Shown here one piece after another: positions 23,737 to 32,728 of a stretch of 64,000 nt of DNA (the stretch's first letter is position 1; every line of letters begins with the position of its first letter). The position numbers and the translations under genes are program-made. Below the pieces are notes generated by a model that was not told the DNA's origin, ran no database searches, and saw only the letters and a program-made list of their open reading frames with translations. The DNA is from an unidentified bacterial endosymbiont (GTDB lineage: Bacteria > Pseudomonadota > Gammaproteobacteria > Enterobacterales > Enterobacteriaceae). The stretch lies in assembly GCF_918797525.1 (NCBI RefSeq), contig NZ_OU963893.1:4216001-4280000 (forward strand), given 5' to 3'.

Positions 23737-25047
23737 TTACGAGAATTTAAACGCATCCGAAATAGTCAACCGCGAGGCACGCAGGGCGGGCAGTACCGAG
23801 GCGCCGGTTGCCGTTAATATGGGCAGTACCAGCGTTATCCAGTTAAGCGCCAGGCTATCCGTTTTAATAAATGCCGTATATCCCTGGGATTGCCCCGGTG
23901 ACGCTGGCATGGCAATTCCCTGAAGATTAATGACCGTCGCAATGGCGTAACCGACCGCAAGGCTTCCGGCAGCCCCTATCATGCCGATGAAAATACCCTC
24001 TAATAAAAAAAGTCGCGTGACGTGCAACGGTTTTAAACCAATCGCTCTGAGCGTGGTAATTTCCCGGGTGCGCTCAATAATATTCATCATCATGGCATTG
24101 CCAATCATAAAGATGACAATCAGGCTGACGATGAGCTTAATAAAGAAATAGATCCCGGAGAGTAACCCTTCAACCTGCTGATAAAACAGCGAGACCTCTT
24201 TCCACTCCTTCACGATCAGCGGCAGGTTGTGTTGGGAAATAAACTGACGTAGCCTGTCGCAGAAGGCTGACGTATCATCCTCATTAAGCAGGATCAGGAT
24301 TTTGTTCACGCCGTCGGTCCCCATCATACGTTGCGCAGTATCAAGCGGGATTTTCATTGCGACATCATCGTAATCTTTAATGCCAGACTGAAATACGCCG
24401 CGCAGCTTGAGGGATAATGCTCCTTGCCCGCCATGGGCGTTAACCACCAGTACGTCGAGCCAGTCGTCGTAATGGGCATTGAGCGTTTTCGCCAGTCCGC
24501 TGCCGAGGGTAATTTCATTGGTTTTTACCCGCGAAAGGTCGCTGCCGGAAATGAGCTTATCAAACGCGCCCAGCTTTAATGCCGGTAATGGCTCCACGCC
24601 CAGCGCAGAAAAATAGCTCGAGGTTTCGCTCTCGTACTGGGAGATCACCCCGGAGAACTCCAACTGTCCGGAGAGGGTGGAAATATGCTTCGCCAGTTCC
24701 GGTTCGCTGAGGATCGCCTCTTTTAACGCCTGATAATCATCAATAAGGCTATTATTTTTATTCGAGGTCTCAAAATAGTTATTTTTGTAGATCTGAATAT
24801 GCCCAATGTTGGTGCGAATGGTTTGCTCTTTCAGGATCCAGAATGAGTAATCGATAAAACCGCCGTACAGAAATATCGATATCCCTCCCAGCATAATTGC
24901 GGCAAGGGTAGAAAACGATCGCCGCTTGTGGCGAAAAAGATTTAAAAATGCAAACTTCACGTCCCGCGTGCGATAGCATGCGCACCACAGAACAAAAAGT
25001 AGAATGCCGATAACAACCACAGTGGCTAAAACCATTTGCCAGATCAT
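23737..25047 (-). CDS. ABC transporter permease, FtsX/LolE/MacB type
   Basis: 436 residues. Membrane helix near 5-25, a second at about 50-70 (AAIMLGGISIFLYGGFI), a large periplasmic domain, then three C-terminal helices (FIKLIVSLIVIFMIGNAMMMN, GIFIGMIGAAGSLAVGYAIA, WITLVLPILTATGASVLPA). NIIERTREITTLRAIGLKP is the coupling-helix signature of FtsX permeases. The extra N-terminal helix is unusual. It would extract a lipid-like product with the ATPase encoded two genes upstream. Its start abuts the stop of the TPR-like gene. Confidence 0.88.
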   Translation of the reverse strand: MIWQMVLATVVVIGILLFVLWCACYRTRDVKFAFLNLFRHKRRSFSTLAAIMLGGISIFLYGGFIDYSFWILKEQTIRTNIGHIQIYKNNYFETSNKNNSLIDDYQALKEAILSEPELAKHISTLSGQLEFSGVISQYESETSSYFSALGVEPLPALKLGAFDKLISGSDLSRVKTNEITLGSGLAKTLNAHYDDWLDVLVVNAHGGQGALSLKLRGVFQSGIKDYDDVAMKIPLDTAQRMMGTDGVNKILILLNEDDTSAFCDRLRQFISQHNLPLIVKEWKEVSLFYQQVEGLLSGIYFFIKLIVSLIVIFMIGNAMMMNIIERTREITTLRAIGLKPLHVTRLFLLEGIFIGMIGAAGSLAVGYAIATVINLQGIAMPASPGQSQGYTAFIKTDSLALNWITLVLPILTATGASVLPALRASRLTISDAFKFS

Positions 25048-25695
25048 TTATTTCCCTTTCACCAGTGGTAACAATATCTGAGTGACTTCGTGTATATCCC
25101 ATTCCGGTGCGCTACCTGATTCCAGCGCCGCAGCCGCGTCGGGATCCTGTTTTTGAATTTCCGTTAGCAATGTTTTCGCCTGCTGTGGCTGTTTACAACT
25201 GAGCAGCGCGCGATAACGCATCCCTTTAATATGCGCTACCAGTCCAACGCTGAACGCCGAAGGGGTATTTAACAGCGCAGCGGTATCGTTGAGCGTTATC
25301 ACGCAACGCCCTAAATCAGAGGCCAGCCATGCATCCACCCGTGCGCGCAAATAGCGCACTCTCGGGTTGTCTTCATGTAACTCGACGGCCTCATCAAGGT
25401 AGAAAAAGCCGGTTTTAGCGTATTCTGACGCCCGAATGAGATCGTTGGTCGCCAGAAAACGATCGGCCTGGCGGAGCATGCCGTAGGCGTAAAACACCAG
25501 CGAAAGGGGGTTGTTAGTGCTGCGGTATTCAGTAAATAGCGCCTGAGTGACCTCAGCCAACGCGCCTGGCTGGGCCGGAAACCCGTGTTGAATGACCTGT
25601 TCAGCCACCGGGTAAGTCGACGCCCTGACGGGTGCGCCCCACAGCAGGTACAACGCACAAGCGCACAGCAGAAAAAAATTACCGTTGCGAATCAT
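25048..25695 (-). CDS. TPR-like periplasmic protein of unknown function
   Basis: 215 residues with a signal peptide (FFLLCACALYLLWGAPVRAS). The mature part is helical with TPR-like pairs (NPLSLVFYAYGMLRQADRFLATNDLIRASEYAKTGFFYLDEAVEL). It lies between the ABC ATPase gene (17-base overlap) and the permease gene (no gap), so it is probably a periplasmic partner of that transporter. No match to a named family was recognised. Confidence 0.65.
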   Translation of the reverse strand: MIRNGNFFLLCACALYLLWGAPVRASTYPVAEQVIQHGFPAQPGALAEVTQALFTEYRSTNNPLSLVFYAYGMLRQADRFLATNDLIRASEYAKTGFFYLDEAVELHEDNPRVRYLRARVDAWLASDLGRCVITLNDTAALLNTPSAFSVGLVAHIKGMRYRALLSCKQPQQAKTLLTEIQKQDPDAAAALESGSAPEWDIHEVTQILLPLVKGK

Positions 25696-26386
25696 GGACT
25701 AATACTCCATCTTTAATTTCAACCACCCGCCTTGCGCGTGCTTTTAGCTGGCTCGAGTGCGTAGAGATAATAAACGTGGTCTGGGTCTCCTGATTAATTT
25801 TCAGCAGCAGATCCACAATGGCCTCCCCCGTTGCCAGGTCGAGATTACCGGTAGGTTCATCGGCGATGACAATCTGCGGTGCGTGCGCCAGCGCTCTGGC
25901 AATGGCTACCCGCTGCTGTTGCCCGCCGGAAAGCTGTCCCGGCTTACGCGCCGTAAATGCGGCCAGGCCGACGCTGTCAATAAACTGCAGCGCCCGGGCT
26001 TTGGCCTCGCGTTTACTGATGTGCCCGTTTAATACCAGGGGGAAATAGACGTTATCAAAGACGTTCAGCACAGGGATTAAATTAAAAAACTGAAAGATAA
26101 ACCCTAAATGCTTCCCGCGGATCGTCGATAGCTGCTCTTCACTCAGGTTATTGAGCAATTTATTCAGCAACAGCACGGTACCGCCGCTGGGTTTATCAAT
26201 CCCGGACAAAATATTCAGCAGCGTGCTTTTACCACTGCCGGATGGCCCGCACAGGGCCAGGAAGTCACCTTTAGCGACGTCCAGGCTGATATTTTTTAAT
26301 GCATCGACTTTGCCGTCACCCTCGCCATAGTGCTTATAGATATTATTTAACGAGAGCATGGGCAGCTCTTTGATTATATTGCTCAT
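25679..26386 (-). CDS. ABC transporter ATP-binding protein, LolD/MacB type
   Basis: 235 residues. Walker [10 protein letters not shown] at 47-55, signature [15 protein letters not shown], Walker [13 protein letters not shown] and the H-loop STHSSQL are all intact. The sequence is of the LolD/MacB/FtsE branch that pairs with FtsX-type permeases. Start [10 protein letters not shown] is chosen ten bases after the previous stop; an ATG nine codons later (MLSLNNIYK) is also possible. It powers the export system encoded by the next four genes. Confidence 0.9.
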   Translation of the reverse strand: MSNIIKELPMLSLNNIYKHYGEGDGKVDALKNISLDVAKGDFLALCGPSGSGKSTLLNILSGIDKPSGGTVLLLNKLLNNLSEEQLSTIRGKHLGFIFQFFNLIPVLNVFDNVYFPLVLNGHISKREAKARALQFIDSVGLAAFTARKPGQLSGGQQQRVAIARALAHAPQIVIADEPTGNLDLATGEAIVDLLLKINQETQTTFIISTHSSQLKARARRVVEIKDGVLVHDSQR

Positions 26387-26396
26387 AGCGTTGTCG

Positions 26397-27347
26397 TTAA
26401 TCCTTGCAATAATCGATGTCGAAATAGCTGTAACCCAACACATTATCCGCAACGACGGTTCTGATATTTTCTGTTGCAGAGGCGTGCTGCTTTATCCACG
26501 CGAAGCTCAGTGCAGGCGTCAGACAGCCACTGGCGCCGTAGGTCTCTACCAGGTTGAGGCACTTTTCTTCAGGCAGCGCTGAACGCTGCAGCAGCTCGGT
26601 GCGTAAGCCGGCAAAAGCAATGCGTCCAGCCTCTCGGGTATTCTGCAGCGTTTGCGTCATCTGATACTGTCCGCCGCTGACCTTTATCGCGCTTTCCTGA
26701 CGGCTGAAAATAAAGCAGCCGGTACGTTCGACGGTTAAATTGACTTTATCGGCTTTGCCACGCTGTTTTTCTCTGCGTGACAGAGGGCGGTCCTCGTCAG
26801 AAAATACCAGGATTGGGATAGCCCGGTACGCGGCACAGATCACAACAAAATCAAAAACATCCCAGCTCAGGTAATCTTGCGCCAGAGAGATAGCCTGCAT
26901 AAAAGCCTGCTTTTCACCGCGAATTTTGCAGGTGGGCCCGTTAACGGCGAAGCGTTTGACCAGGTTCTTTGGCAGTGTATCTATTGTCGAAATATGCAGA
27001 GCGCTGGCAATATTCTCAAACGGCCCCGACTCGCCCCATGAATCAACATAGATAAACGCCGTCCGGCGTTTCAGTAATCTCATGCGCTCCCTGGCGGGCA
27101 TCGCCAGCAGGGCTTCATCCGCAGACTGTTCCATCGCCTCAAGGTATTTTTGATACTGAGGATTTCGGATCATCTCTCCAGCATATAGTCCAGGCTCGGT
27201 GCCAAAGCGTTTCAGCCCCCAGCCGTTTGCGTGGGAAGCGTATAGCCCCTTGTTATATAAGTGCGCCTCCCAGGCATTGAGCCAGCTTGGCTGATAGAAA
27301 TAAAATGGCGCTTCTGGCTCAACAATCGAAAATGACGATAAATACAT
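26397..27347 (-). CDS. Unassigned protein, possibly a degenerate thiolase-fold partner
   Basis: 316 residues, no recognised family. A stretch (RFAVNGPTCKIRGEKQAFMQAISLAQDYLSWDVFDFVVICAAYRAIP) is reminiscent of the nucleophile-helix region of ketosynthases, and the end (GASGCLTPALSFAWIKQ) of their C-terminal lobe, but the standard active-site residues are not all there. The start MYLSSFSIVE is chosen for its strong GGAAGG ribosome site; an ATG four codons upstream is less supported. It follows a ketosynthase gene by 18 bases; it could be a heterodimer partner for that enzyme. Confidence 0.55.
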   Translation of the reverse strand: MYLSSFSIVEPEAPFYFYQPSWLNAWEAHLYNKGLYASHANGWGLKRFGTEPGLYAGEMIRNPQYQKYLEAMEQSADEALLAMPARERMRLLKRRTAFIYVDSWGESGPFENIASALHISTIDTLPKNLVKRFAVNGPTCKIRGEKQAFMQAISLAQDYLSWDVFDFVVICAAYRAIPILVFSDEDRPLSRREKQRGKADKVNLTVERTGCFIFSRQESAIKVSGGQYQMTQTLQNTREAGRIAFAGLRTELLQRSALPEEKCLNLVETYGASGCLTPALSFAWIKQHASATENIRTVVADNVLGYSYFDIDYCKD

Positions 27348-27365
27348 ATGACCTTCCATGTTCGT

Positions 27366-28583
27366 CTACCGCCCTGAATGACTATCAGACATCACCACAC
27401 CAATAACCGAACCATCCACGCCGATCCCCATTTTCAGGAGATGAGATTGGGTAGGGTTTGTGACCTCGCGATTAACCCACACTTGCTGCGCAACGGTATT
27501 AATAATGGCGTCATTGCCGACGGGAGAAATAATTTCTCGTCGGGAGAGCGTGTGATGCCCGATAATTAAATCAATAATACCCGAGCCGGTAGAGGTATAG
27601 CCTATCTGGCCTTTGTAGGCGAGAACGGGAATACAGCGCCCTTCGCTAAATATCGCGATGGCTTTCGCTTCGGCTTTATCACTAACGGAAGAACCGTTCC
27701 CGTGAGGAATAATCGCACACAGTTGTTCTGCACTGAGTTGCGCTTTTTGCATCGCCTGCTGCATCACTTTCACGATACTGGTACTGAGCCATGAACTGTC
27801 ATTGCTTCTTCCCGAGCCGATCTGCATATAGGTACTTTGTAAACGTATTCCACCGTTGTGCTGGCGCGCGCGGCGGTGGCGGGCGCTTTCGAGCAGCAGC
27901 ACGCTAAACCCTTCCGCAAACAATACCCCTTTACTGTGCTCGCCAAAGGGCTGTACAAGATCACTATCCAACATCGACTGGGTAGTAAGAAACCAGAGAT
28001 CCTGGGTTTTAATTTTGGAACTGTTCACCACCAGCACCAGATCGACACCGTTATGCTCAATGGCCTGACAGCCAAAATGTACCGCCGTCAACGATGAATT
28101 GCTGGTGCAGTTCATATTCGGGGGTAAATAGCGCAGCCGGTATTGACGGGCAAGGTGGCCTGCCAGACGATCCTGCGACATATTCTCAACGTGCAACTTC
28201 ATTAATGATTTTGACAGATGAATATCTTCAATATCATTTTTGTTATAGAAGCTTTTATATGCCATACCGTCGACCCGTGGGCCGAGACCGGTCAAATAAA
28301 CCCGCACGTTGGCCCCGGCCAGACAGTGCGCATCCAGCTCTGCCTGGCCGAGCGCGTCGTCGATCAGGCGAAAGAGCAGGTCTACTGCGCTATCATCCGT
28401 ATGATCCAGCGTGGCTACCAGTTTATTCCCGCTAAATCCACACGTTATGGCCTCATCGTCAGACCTGAACCAACCCTTTTTTTCCACACGCATTCCCCGC
28501 TTCAGGTTGTGAATAAGCTGAGGGCTGTCTTTGGCAAAGGGTAAACAGGAACTGAACCCTGAAATGATAGCGGCATTGTCCAC
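27366..28583 (-). CDS. Beta-ketoacyl synthase-like protein with altered active site
   Basis: 405 residues of the KAS I/II fold. The active cysteine C159 is in NMNCTSNSS and the first histidine H294 in IPHGNGSS, but the second histidine of the K-S-x-x-G-H motif is replaced by tyrosine (K324, Y329 in YKGQIGYTST). It may therefore do a transfer or a modified condensation instead of a normal one. The start is a GTG with an AGGA site, just after the stop of the large ketosynthase. Its role in the product is unknown. Confidence 0.8.
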   Translation of the reverse strand: MDNAAIISGFSSCLPFAKDSPQLIHNLKRGMRVEKKGWFRSDDEAITCGFSGNKLVATLDHTDDSAVDLLFRLIDDALGQAELDAHCLAGANVRVYLTGLGPRVDGMAYKSFYNKNDIEDIHLSKSLMKLHVENMSQDRLAGHLARQYRLRYLPPNMNCTSNSSLTAVHFGCQAIEHNGVDLVLVVNSSKIKTQDLWFLTTQSMLDSDLVQPFGEHSKGVLFAEGFSVLLLESARHRRARQHNGGIRLQSTYMQIGSGRSNDSSWLSTSIVKVMQQAMQKAQLSAEQLCAIIPHGNGSSVSDKAEAKAIAIFSEGRCIPVLAYKGQIGYTSTGSGIIDLIIGHHTLSRREIISPVGNDAIINTVAQQVWVNREVTNPTQSHLLKMGIGVDGSVIGVVMSDSHSGR

Positions 28584-28587
28584 AATA

Positions 28588-31146
28588 TTATCCTTTAATC
28601 ACAAACGCGTAATAATTCCCACCTTCCGTCGCCCCTACGAGTAATACGTGTCTGAGCGCCAGTTGCAGCGGTTCACGCACAAAGTTGATGCGTGAATCAA
28701 AGAACGCCAGGGTATGCGGAATAGCGGGAACAGCTTGCTTTTTAAAGCAGTCAATAATGACCATCAGATTCAGCAAACCCGCGCAGGATGCGACAAAACC
28801 AAAGCAGGCGTTATAGTTCACGACAGGCACATCTGGTTTTTCCCCGGCAAAGGTTGCGTAGATAGCATCGATTTCAATGCGCGAGCAGTCGGCGCTGCCG
28901 TTGCTGGTGCCGCACACAAGGTCAATGTCCTGCGCCTCAATACCGGCATCGGCCAGCGCGCGGGCAATAGCGAGTGCCATCGATGACGATTTTTCAGCGT
29001 GCATTGATGCATCAAAGTAGCTATTACTGCAGGCTTTACCGTACCCGGCGACCTCCGCCAGCACCTCCGCCCCGCGCGCTTGCGCGCGCTGCGGATCTTC
29101 CAGCAGCAGCATGCAGGCGCCTTCACCCGGTACGTAGCCTTTCGACGCCTTGCCGTAGATCTGATAATCATCCGCCCGGGAAGTCATGTGCAGTTTTTGC
29201 GTCACCGCGTTCATATACATCGACATCGACGGGAAATACTCATCCGCGCCGCCCACCAGCACCTGCGGCTGCAGGTTTTGGCGCACAATTTCGTAGCCGT
29301 AGGTCAATGCCCCCAACGCCGCGTTCTCGCCGGTGGCAAGCGTGGTGGTGTAGCCCTTGATCCCTTCGGAAATTCCGCAGAAGGTGGGGATCGCGTTCAT
29401 CAGCGAGCCAGGAAATTCTGAGGTCCTGACCTTGCGCGGATCGGGCTTCAGGCTTTGTAGGTATTTGTAGGTGGTCTCCTGCGGGCCGCTGGACATCCCC
29501 ATCACCAGGCCCAGCGCGTCGCCATCACGCTTGATTTTGCGCTTCGCCTGTTCCAGCGCCTCACAAAGGGCTATTAAGGCAAAGGTGCCGCCACGGGTCG
29601 CTTTACGCGGGTCGAAACGGCGCAGGTGTTTGCGTGGCTCGAGGTCGGTCACCTGGAAGGTTTTAAACTGTGCGTTATCTTCCGGGCGTGCAGCGGAATC
29701 GAGGCTGAAGGCATCGCCGAACAGCGATTCAAACTGATGGGTCTCTTCCAGAACCGTCAGCAGCGCTTTCGCCTCCTCGAGGGTGTCCTGCGGGAAGGTG
29801 ACGTCACCCAAAGCCACGCTATGATTGCGCTTCCAGACACCATCCAGAATCTCATTGATGGTGTGTCCTATAGCAGAAACCGCGCCGGTCCCGGTAATGG
29901 CGACGCGTTTCTGCTCAAAACTGCTGACCGGTACGGAACAAGGCTCCATACTCACGATCATGCTGCAGTTATTCCCGCCGAAAGCGTAGTTGTTCTTCAT
30001 GAAGATATTAATCTTCTGCTCGCGGAACGTATTAGGCACATAGTCCAGATCGCAGTTAGGACGAGCAGTAGTGAAGTTCAGGGTCGGCAAAATGCGGTTG
30101 TCAGGCAGTGTCACCAGACAGGCGATGAGCTCGACAATGCCTGCGGCGCCGATGTTGTGACCAAAGTAGGATTTGGTCGAGCTCACCGGCGGCATCGCGT
30201 GGCCCGCAAAGACTTTTTTCATCGCCAGCGTTTCGATACGGTCGTTGGCTTCGGTCCCGGTCCCGTGGGCATTCACGTAGTCAATCTGATCCGGGGTGAT
30301 ACCCGCGTTTTCCATGGCTTTTAGCATCACCTGCACGGCACCGCTGGCGCGCGGGTCTGGCCCGGTCTCATGGAAGGCATCGCAGGATGTGGCATAAGAG
30401 AGGATTTCGCCGTAAATGGTCGCGCCACGCGCCACGGCGTGATCATAGTCCTCCAGCACCAGCGCGCCCGCGCCTTCGCCAATCGACATACCGGACTGGC
30501 CCGAAAACGGCGTACAGGCCTGCGGGTGCATAACATTCAGCGCGTAAAATCCGGCGAAGGTCGGCAGGTAGATAGGTTCTGTGCCGACCGCCAGCATCGT
30601 TTTGTTTTTGCCGTTCTGGATGTAGTCAAAAGCCATGCCAACCGCATTTGGGCTGGCGGTACAGGCGGTGGCGACCAGCTCGACGCCGCCCTGCAACCCC
30701 AGCAAGGTCGAAACGCTGGAACAGCAGGAGGAAAAGCCACCTGAAAACAGCGCTTTACGCAGGGAAAAATCGCCGAGGCGTTGCTCAAACAGCGGTAAAA
30801 AGGCCTCTGTACCGGCAGAAGAGACGCCAACAATCAGGCCGGTCTCTTTGAGGTTGGCCTTGTTATCGACCAGGCCCGCCTGGCGTAACGCATCTTTGCC
30901 CACTTTCCAGGCCCACAGCGCCGCATTATCGAGTGAGTCAATCACCTCGTCCGGGAGTTCTGAATAATCTACCTCGTGCAGTACTTCAGCCGCTCTGGCA
31001 TTCTCAAACCATGTTGAAAAGCGTTTACTGTTAGCTACACCGTTTCGCTTATTCACTAAAGCGTCTTTAAAATCCTGAAGGTTATCAGCCAGAGAAGATA
31101 AAATGCCCATTCCGGTAATAACTACGCGTTTCCTGTTTGTTTTCAT
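28588..31146 (-). CDS. Fused ketosynthase/chain-length-factor-like protein
   Basis: 852 residues with two complete KAS-type modules. Module 1 (1-400) has an intact triad: C162 in TACTASPNA, H294 in NAHGTGTEAND, and K325/H330 in KSYFGHNIGAAG. Module 2 (410-852) keeps the fold (RVAITGTGAVSAIG, YVPGEGACMLLLED, YNACFGFVASCAG) but has lost all three: L603 in place of cysteine, T747 and F784 in place of the histidines. This is the arrangement of a ketosynthase with its chain length factor, normally separate proteins, joined in one chain. It probably makes a long polyunsaturated chain on the operon's ACP. Confidence 0.9.
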   Translation of the reverse strand: MKTNRKRVVITGMGILSSLADNLQDFKDALVNKRNGVANSKRFSTWFENARAAEVLHEVDYSELPDEVIDSLDNAALWAWKVGKDALRQAGLVDNKANLKETGLIVGVSSAGTEAFLPLFEQRLGDFSLRKALFSGGFSSCCSSVSTLLGLQGGVELVATACTASPNAVGMAFDYIQNGKNKTMLAVGTEPIYLPTFAGFYALNVMHPQACTPFSGQSGMSIGEGAGALVLEDYDHAVARGATIYGEILSYATSCDAFHETGPDPRASGAVQVMLKAMENAGITPDQIDYVNAHGTGTEANDRIETLAMKKVFAGHAMPPVSSTKSYFGHNIGAAGIVELIACLVTLPDNRILPTLNFTTARPNCDLDYVPNTFREQKINIFMKNNYAFGGNNCSMIVSMEPCSVPVSSFEQKRVAITGTGAVSAIGHTINEILDGVWKRNHSVALGDVTFPQDTLEEAKALLTVLEETHQFESLFGDAFSLDSAARPEDNAQFKTFQVTDLEPRKHLRRFDPRKATRGGTFALIALCEALEQAKRKIKRDGDALGLVMGMSSGPQETTYKYLQSLKPDPRKVRTSEFPGSLMNAIPTFCGISEGIKGYTTTLATGENAALGALTYGYEIVRQNLQPQVLVGGADEYFPSMSMYMNAVTQKLHMTSRADDYQIYGKASKGYVPGEGACMLLLEDPQRAQARGAEVLAEVAGYGKACSNSYFDASMHAEKSSSMALAIARALADAGIEAQDIDLVCGTSNGSADCSRIEIDAIYATFAGEKPDVPVVNYNACFGFVASCAGLLNLMVIIDCFKKQAVPAIPHTLAFFDSRINFVREPLQLALRHVLLVGATEGGNYYAFVIKG

Positions 31147-31246
31147 AAATCACCGTACCGCCGTGTACAGATAATAAAACAGTCTCCCTGGTAAACAGGC
31201 GGCATTGCCCCCGTTTATTACCATAGGCTGTTTTTTAAGGAATAAA

Positions 31247-32407
31247 TTACAATGCGCTTTTCGCTTTTGACGCATCAACAAAACTGTGTTCAGTTGGATT
31301 AACCAGCATGCTCAGGTTATAAATAAACGGCATACTCTTGGTTCTCGCGACCACCGTTTCGGTATCGGTTTGAAGGGTATAACCCGCAATATCAGACCAG
31401 GCATAGTCGCTTTCCAGCAGCGCCAGGGCAACAAAGCACTGTAGCGCCGGGGAGAAGACGGCATTCACCACGCTTCCGATGACCTGGCCGTCAACCAGCA
31501 CGCTGTCGCCTGCCGCGATTCCTGAACACGGTTGTTCGGCAATCATGCCAATCAACTTACGCATACCGGCTTGTTGCGACAGCGCCTGCACTGCCTCCTG
31601 ACCAACAAACCCTTCTTTATCGTACTGAACGGCCCACTGCATCTGCAGTTCTACAGGGTTGAGGCTGTAACTGGCGAGCAGGCTCGCATCCCAGCCCGGG
31701 TTCTCGATACGCACTATTTTCTGATAGTCCAGACCGCCGGTCTGCAGATGATATTTACCGCCTAAGCGCTGCAACTGCTGCCACTGTTCAAGCAATTTCT
31801 CTTCATCGCCGATAACCATATAGGCAAATTCACCGTGTTTACCGCAGCGGAGCACCATCAGTTCATCATCGATATTCATGTACTCGTGATAAGGCAGGCC
31901 AATCACATCGAAGCCGTGAATTTCCGCCATCAGCTCCCAGGCGTACGGACCTTCGAGCAGAATGGCCCCCCAGCGTTGTTCTCGCATGTCGCTGATTTCA
32001 GGGTGTTCCTGAATATCGAGTTCGTCTGCTTTCTCCAGCAGCGCCGTCAGGTTAGCCATCAGCTCATCGGCGGAAAGGTTCTCCGACAGGATGTAATACC
32101 CCTCGGAAGAACAGAGGACGTAGACATCACCGCGAATGGTGCCGTCTTCATTCAGAACCAGCGAGTAGATCGCCTGTTCGTCACGAATAATAGAGACATC
32201 GGCAGAGACCAGATAATTCACCAGGGCCCAGGCATCATCACCCATCACGCTAATAATGGACATATGTGAATAATCCACGAGCAGTGCGTTTTCGCGTACG
32301 GCTTTATATTCTACCATCGGGTCATGATAGGCTGAGGGTACAGAGTGATTGTTATAAACACGCATCACCGCGTTGTGCTGCAAATGCAGATCGTACAAAG
32401 ACGTCAT
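31247..32407 (-). CDS. GcvT-like aminomethyltransferase homologue
   Basis: 386 residues of the GcvT/YgfZ fold. Markers: the N-terminal MVEYKAVRENALLVDYSHMSIISVMGDDA, the mid-protein GDVYVLCSSEGYYILSE, and C-terminal FVGQEAVQALSQQ ... IGMIAEQPCSG. GcvT proteins bind tetrahydrofolate; substrate residues cannot be judged by eye. The streptococcal cyl operon carries a GcvT homologue, CylF, next to its polyene genes, which is the main reason to compare the two loci. No other glycine-cleavage genes are nearby, so a glycine-cleavage role is unlikely. Confidence 0.8.
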   Translation of the reverse strand: MTSLYDLHLQHNAVMRVYNNHSVPSAYHDPMVEYKAVRENALLVDYSHMSIISVMGDDAWALVNYLVSADVSIIRDEQAIYSLVLNEDGTIRGDVYVLCSSEGYYILSENLSADELMANLTALLEKADELDIQEHPEISDMREQRWGAILLEGPYAWELMAEIHGFDVIGLPYHEYMNIDDELMVLRCGKHGEFAYMVIGDEEKLLEQWQQLQRLGGKYHLQTGGLDYQKIVRIENPGWDASLLASYSLNPVELQMQWAVQYDKEGFVGQEAVQALSQQAGMRKLIGMIAEQPCSGIAAGDSVLVDGQVIGSVVNAVFSPALQCFVALALLESDYAWSDIAGYTLQTDTETVVARTKSMPFIYNLSMLVNPTEHSFVDASKAKSAL

Positions 32408-32435
32408 AACGTGATCCTGTCAGTGAAATATTTAA

Positions 32436-32717
32436 TTAGGCATTCAGTTTTTGAAGAATAAAGGTGGCAAGGCTGTTGATACTTCTCATATAAGAAGGGT
32501 CATCGCTTTCACCGACTTTAATGCCGAACACTTTATCCAACATCACCACAATTTCAGTGGCGTCGACGGAATCGAGTTTTAACCCGTTGCCAAACAGCGC
32601 AGTGTCATCGTCAATCTGTGACTCCTCACGCTGGATATTTAAACGCTGGATAATTTCCTGTTTGATGGTACGCAGCACTTCCCTGCGTTGTTGAATCGTT
32701 TCTTTCATTGTTGACAT
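32436..32717 (-). CDS. Acyl carrier protein
   Basis: 93 residues with the carrier serine S50 in LKLDSVDATE, where the phosphopantetheine arm attaches, and an acidic helical fold (EIVVMLDKVFGIKV). It carries the growing chain and would be primed by the AcpS-type enzyme in the same operon. The ATG at 32717 has a GAGAG site; a GTG 15 bases upstream overlapping the dehydratase stop (GTGA) is an alternative start. Confidence 0.88.
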   Translation of the reverse strand: MSTMKETIQQRREVLRTIKQEIIQRLNIQREESQIDDDTALFGNGLKLDSVDATEIVVMLDKVFGIKVGESDDPSYMRSINSLATFILQKLNA

Positions 32718-32728
32718 GGTTTTTTCTC

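Noticed and set aside
31247..32407. Glycine cleavage system T protein
   Set aside because: No gcvH or gcvP nearby, and the gene is embedded in a lipid synthase operon.
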